Positions 4,438-6,318 of a stretch of DNA of 6,318 nt are shown piece by piece. The notes below the pieces were generated by a model. The model did no database searches and had not been told where the DNA came from. It saw nothing but the letters and a program-made list of their open reading frames with translations. Source of the DNA: Candidatus Woesearchaeota archaeon (GTDB lineage Archaea > Nanobdellota > Nanobdellia > Woesearchaeales > JAGWAF01); NCBI GenBank assembly GCA_016932755.1, contig JAFGCE010000063.1, positions 1 to 6,318 on the forward strand, read 5' to 3'. The stretch's first letter is position 1; every line of letters begins with the position of its first letter. The position numbers and the translations under genes were made by a program.

Positions 4438-4884
4438 TTAGCAGCATTTGCCGTCGCAGTCAATCAAACCGTAATCAGCACAGTTTTTGCACCTTGCTCC
4501 TTCAGAATCCTCAATGCAGTCAGACTGCCTTGCTCCGTCAGGGAACTCAATGAGAGGGCAGTATCCTTTTACCTGCTTGACCTCGTCTCCCCTGCAGACA
4601 GTCTCGGCAATACCATACTCCTCAAAAAGGCACCTGTCCTTCATTTCAATCTTTTCACTGCCGTCAATAACAAGTATTCCATTTCCGGACTCAAAAAGGT
4701 TAAAGCCTCCGTCAGAATCAAAGCATTCAGCTGAATCTATGTCTATAACTGCCTCAGCAGGCTCCTGCTCAGGCTCAGCTACTACAGCTCCTGTCAGGCT
4801 AACCTTGAAAAAAATTGTGACTGCAGCCAAAGCTACAATAGCCAATAAAGAAAGTATTATTGGTGTGGCGCTTGCCTTTTTCAT
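4438..4884 (-). CDS. Anchored, cysteine-rich extracellular protein with a DSDGG module (148 aa)
   Basis: After MKKASATP, a hydrophobic helix (about 9-26, extending to 35 as FFKVSLTGAVV) should act as an uncleaved anchor or signal. The TGAVV junction just after the membrane span is a pattern I associate with exported proteins of DPANN archaea. The rest is acidic and contains ten cysteines (54, 85, 97, 109, 123, 132, 135, 143, 147, 148), implying disulfides outside the cell. Residues 54-123 follow the layout C-x-DSDGG-x-N-x5-G...DxC...E-x2-C...YC, seen repeatedly in archaeal surface proteins; its function is unknown. The end, ARCKNCADYG...DCDGKCC, is a compact second cysteine cluster. The ATG at 4884 is preferred over a TTG ten bases upstream because TTTATATA at 4907-4914 is centred 26 bases before it, predicting a leaderless mRNA. 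Confidence 0.8.
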   Translation of the reverse strand: MKKASATPIILSLLAIVALAAVTIFFKVSLTGAVVAEPEQEPAEAVIDIDSAECFDSDGGFNLFESGNGILVIDGSEKIEMKDRCLFEEYGIAETVCRGDEVKQVKGYCPLIEFPDGARQSDCIEDSEGARCKNCADYGLIDCDGKCC

Positions 4885-4906
4885 ATATAGAATCAAATAA
4901 CCAGAC

Positions 4907-4914
4907 TATATAAA
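4907..4914 (-). promoter_or_regulatory. TATA box of the cysteine-rich anchored protein gene
   Basis: TTTATATA on the minus strand, starting seven bases after the MFS stop codon. It is an excellent match, centred 26 bases before the ATG at 4884; there is no ribosome site in between. Confidence 0.7.
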
Positions 4915-4921
4915 TTTTTTC

Positions 4922-6055
4922 CTAAAAAAGGCTGGAAAACAAAGATGCGATGCCTGCAAGAGAGAGCCCGATAGTAAACTTGTTTACAATAAAAACAAGC
5001 ACAAGGAGGATAGCAATCCTGCCTATGCCAAGCCCGACTTCCCTCATTACAATGAACTCTACAAGATCGCCGTCGTTTGCGCTGTCATAAAATATGGCTA
5101 TTAAAGGAATGTCTATCATGACCGCAAACAAGCCTGCCATGAATGAAACTAAAAAGATAGATGTCATGCTCCCTGCAAAAACCATAACCAAGAATGTTGC
5201 TGCTGCAAGAATGCTTCCTGTTTTTATGATAAATCGCCTGTCAAACTTGTCTGATGCACTGCCTACAAAAAAAGTGAAAGTGATTGTGCCTAGGGCTGCA
5301 ATAGTTGCCATATAGCCCACAGAAGTTATTTCCCTTACAGCAAAATAAACAGCCAAAGGCCAGATTATTGTCAATGCCACTGCCCTGACTCCCTGTGCTG
5401 CAAAAGCAAGAAGAAACTTAAGATATTTTCTGGCAAAGACATCCCTGAAAGAAAACATCTTGACATGGGGCTTCATGTCTCCGGTGAAAAACAAAGGAAT
5501 TACTGAAACAGCCAGAAGAAATATTGAAATCGAAATAAGAGCCTTAAAACCAAATGCAAGAGCTATAAGCCCGCCTATGCTTGGTCCGAACAATGAAGCA
5601 ATTCCGGGAAGAGATGTAAGCTTGCCTGCCTGGGAAGCCCTGTGAATCTTGTCAGAATGCTTTGCAAACAGTGAATGCAGGGAAACCCAGTACATTGAGG
5701 CTGCTATGCCTCCTGAGAGGGCTATGAGATAAATAGGCACACGCCATGAATTTAGCATATAAAGCCCTGCAAAATATGCTATAAGCAGGGGCATCCTGTA
5801 GAGGACGATATGCTTCAAGCCGTATTTTTTTGCAAGAAGCGCGGAAACAGGAGAGAAAAAGCTAAGCGTGCCAAGCTCAACCATCACGAAAAGCAAAGCC
5901 TGGTTCAGGCTGTACCCGACCTCAATCAGGTAGATAGGCACAAAGATTGTAATAAGAGATAGTGCAAAGCTCTGAATAATAAGATTGAGGTAAACTTCCT
6001 GAATCTCGTTTCTTATCAGGTGGATTTTATGCAAATCCCAGTGCAGTTTATGCAT
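4922..6055 (-). CDS. Major facilitator superfamily transporter (377 aa)
   Basis: A polytopic inner-membrane carrier with about twelve hydrophobic segments, roughly at 24-45, 52-72, 84-101, 105-125, 146-167, 169-190, 213-240, 246-267, 277-295, 298-320, 343-360 and 361-377. MFS motif A appears twice, as expected from the internal duplication: SALLAKKYGLKHIVL (71-85) between helices 2 and 3, and GSASDKFDRRFI (265-276) between helices 8 and 9. The central cytoplasmic loop (191-212) is short. The length is slightly below the usual 390-420, mainly because the tail ends directly after the last helix. The substrate cannot be read from the sequence; efflux or solute uptake are both possible. The ATG at 6055 is 27-28 bases after a TATA box centre, suggesting a leaderless mRNA. 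Confidence 0.9.
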   Translation of the reverse strand: MHKLHWDLHKIHLIRNEIQEVYLNLIIQSFALSLITIFVPIYLIEVGYSLNQALLFVMVELGTLSFFSPVSALLAKKYGLKHIVLYRMPLLIAYFAGLYMLNSWRVPIYLIALSGGIAASMYWVSLHSLFAKHSDKIHRASQAGKLTSLPGIASLFGPSIGGLIALAFGFKALISISIFLLAVSVIPLFFTGDMKPHVKMFSFRDVFARKYLKFLLAFAAQGVRAVALTIIWPLAVYFAVREITSVGYMATIAALGTITFTFFVGSASDKFDRRFIIKTGSILAAATFLVMVFAGSMTSIFLVSFMAGLFAVMIDIPLIAIFYDSANDGDLVEFIVMREVGLGIGRIAILLVLVFIVNKFTIGLSLAGIASLFSSLF

Positions 6056-6078
6056 ATACTGATTTTTAGAAGAAGTCC

Positions 6079-6086
6079 TATTTATA
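6079..6086 (-). promoter_or_regulatory. TATA box of the MFS transporter gene
   Basis: TATAAATA on the minus strand, embedded in AAAATATAAATAGG. It is centred about 27-28 bases before the ATG at 6055, and no ribosome site is seen between them. Confidence 0.6.
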
Positions 6087-6112
6087 TTTTTTTGAATATC
6101 AGCCTGACTAGG

Positions 6113-6137
6113 AAAAAATCCAAGAAATCAGCAAAAA
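6113..6137 (-). terminator. Oligo-T termination region after the small zinc-ribbon gene
   Basis: On the minus strand a run of five Ts (6133-6137) and a run of six Ts (6113-6118) follow the stop codon at 6141 within 30 bases. Archaeal RNA polymerase stops at such T-tracts without needing a hairpin, and none is visible. They also lie just upstream of the MFS promoter. Confidence 0.45.
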
Positions 6138-6140
6138 GCC

Positions 6141-6305
6141 TTAAGACGCATCCCCCAGACTGTCATCAAAAACAATGCCGCAGTGCGGGCACTGATACCT
6201 GTTGTTTCCTATTGGAATCATTATATGCCTGCAGTCGCCGCAGACAAAGTCCTCATGCCTTAAAATGCCCATTGCATCCTTTTCAATATCGATTCCGTCT
6301 AACAT
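6141..6305 (-). CDS. Small zinc-ribbon protein (54 aa)
   Basis: A 54-residue protein with CGDC (Cys22, Cys25) and CPHC (Cys39, Cys42) 13 residues apart, the compact rubredoxin/zinc-ribbon arrangement. The segment HIMIPIGNNRYQCPHCG between and into the second knuckle is typical of zinc ribbons in transcription or ribosome-associated proteins; the specific role is unknown. The N-terminus is acidic (MLDGIDIEKDAMG), unlike the strongly basic ribbon at 510-668. The ATG at 6303-6305 has GAGGGG at 6311-6316, five bases away. The promoter lies outside the window. Confidence 0.75.
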   Translation of the reverse strand: MLDGIDIEKDAMGILRHEDFVCGDCRHIMIPIGNNRYQCPHCGIVFDDSLGDAS

Positions 6306-6318
6306 AGGTGCCCCTCAC

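Noticed and set aside
4885..4896. TTG start upstream of the cysteine-rich protein
   Set aside because: The TATA geometry points exactly to the ATG at 4884, and MKK followed by a hydrophobic helix is the normal start of an exported protein.
4487..4900. 137-codon open frame opposite the cysteine-rich gene
   Set aside because: It is a mirror of the minus-strand gene, rich in Ser and Pro with no family match, no ribosome site and no promoter.

Overview
The window looks like a compact archaeal chromosome segment, most likely from a DPANN-type lineage (Woesearchaeota/Pacearchaeota-like), although the phylum is an inference. Archaeal signs are a eukaryote-type ribosomal protein S19e, TATA-box promoters placed about 26 bases before transcription starts, GGTGA/GAGGTGAT ribosome sites, tiny zinc-ribbon proteins, an anchored protein with a 'TGAVV' junction and a C-x-DSDGG cysteine module, and very short intergenic gaps. 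I see no insertion sequence, CRISPR array, tRNA or rRNA.

Layout. Positions 1-217 (-) hold the N-terminal 72 codons of S19e. A divergent control region of about 290 bases (218-509) follows, with a TATA box for each direction and several inverted repeats. Two overlapping small zinc-ribbon genes (510-787, +) lie next and meet a leftward group end to end: an acidic mini-protein (1754-1954), a cysteine-containing orphan (1423-1713) and an anchored LEA14/WHy-like protein (776-1381). A second divergent promoter (1955-2080) serves the acidic protein and a large PurD/GARS-like ATP-grasp protein (2081-3466, +), which is followed by a 93-residue helical orphan (3503-3784, +). This meets a second leftward group end to end: a small zinc ribbon (6141-6305), an MFS transporter (4922-6055), a cysteine-rich anchored protein (4438-4884) and a macro-domain protein (3778-4395).

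How it works together. This is not an obvious single pathway. Most genes carry their own TATA box in the short gap before them, so they are probably transcribed individually. The promoters fall into three classes. Five genes have the TATA box 24-28 bases before the start codon, predicting leaderless mRNAs. Three have a leader of about 10-14 bases that just fits a Shine-Dalgarno site. S19e and the zinc-ribbon pair have long leaders (about 60 and 105 bases).

The most interesting items are the ATP-grasp protein, which keeps the PurD fold signatures but has changed active-site motifs and an N-terminal repeat tail; the hairpin at the predicted 5' end of the S19e mRNA; a macro domain whose nucleotide-binding loop has lost the usual NAAN and glycine-rich motifs; and the unrecognised 96- and 93-residue proteins. 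No complete new system can be claimed from this window alone.
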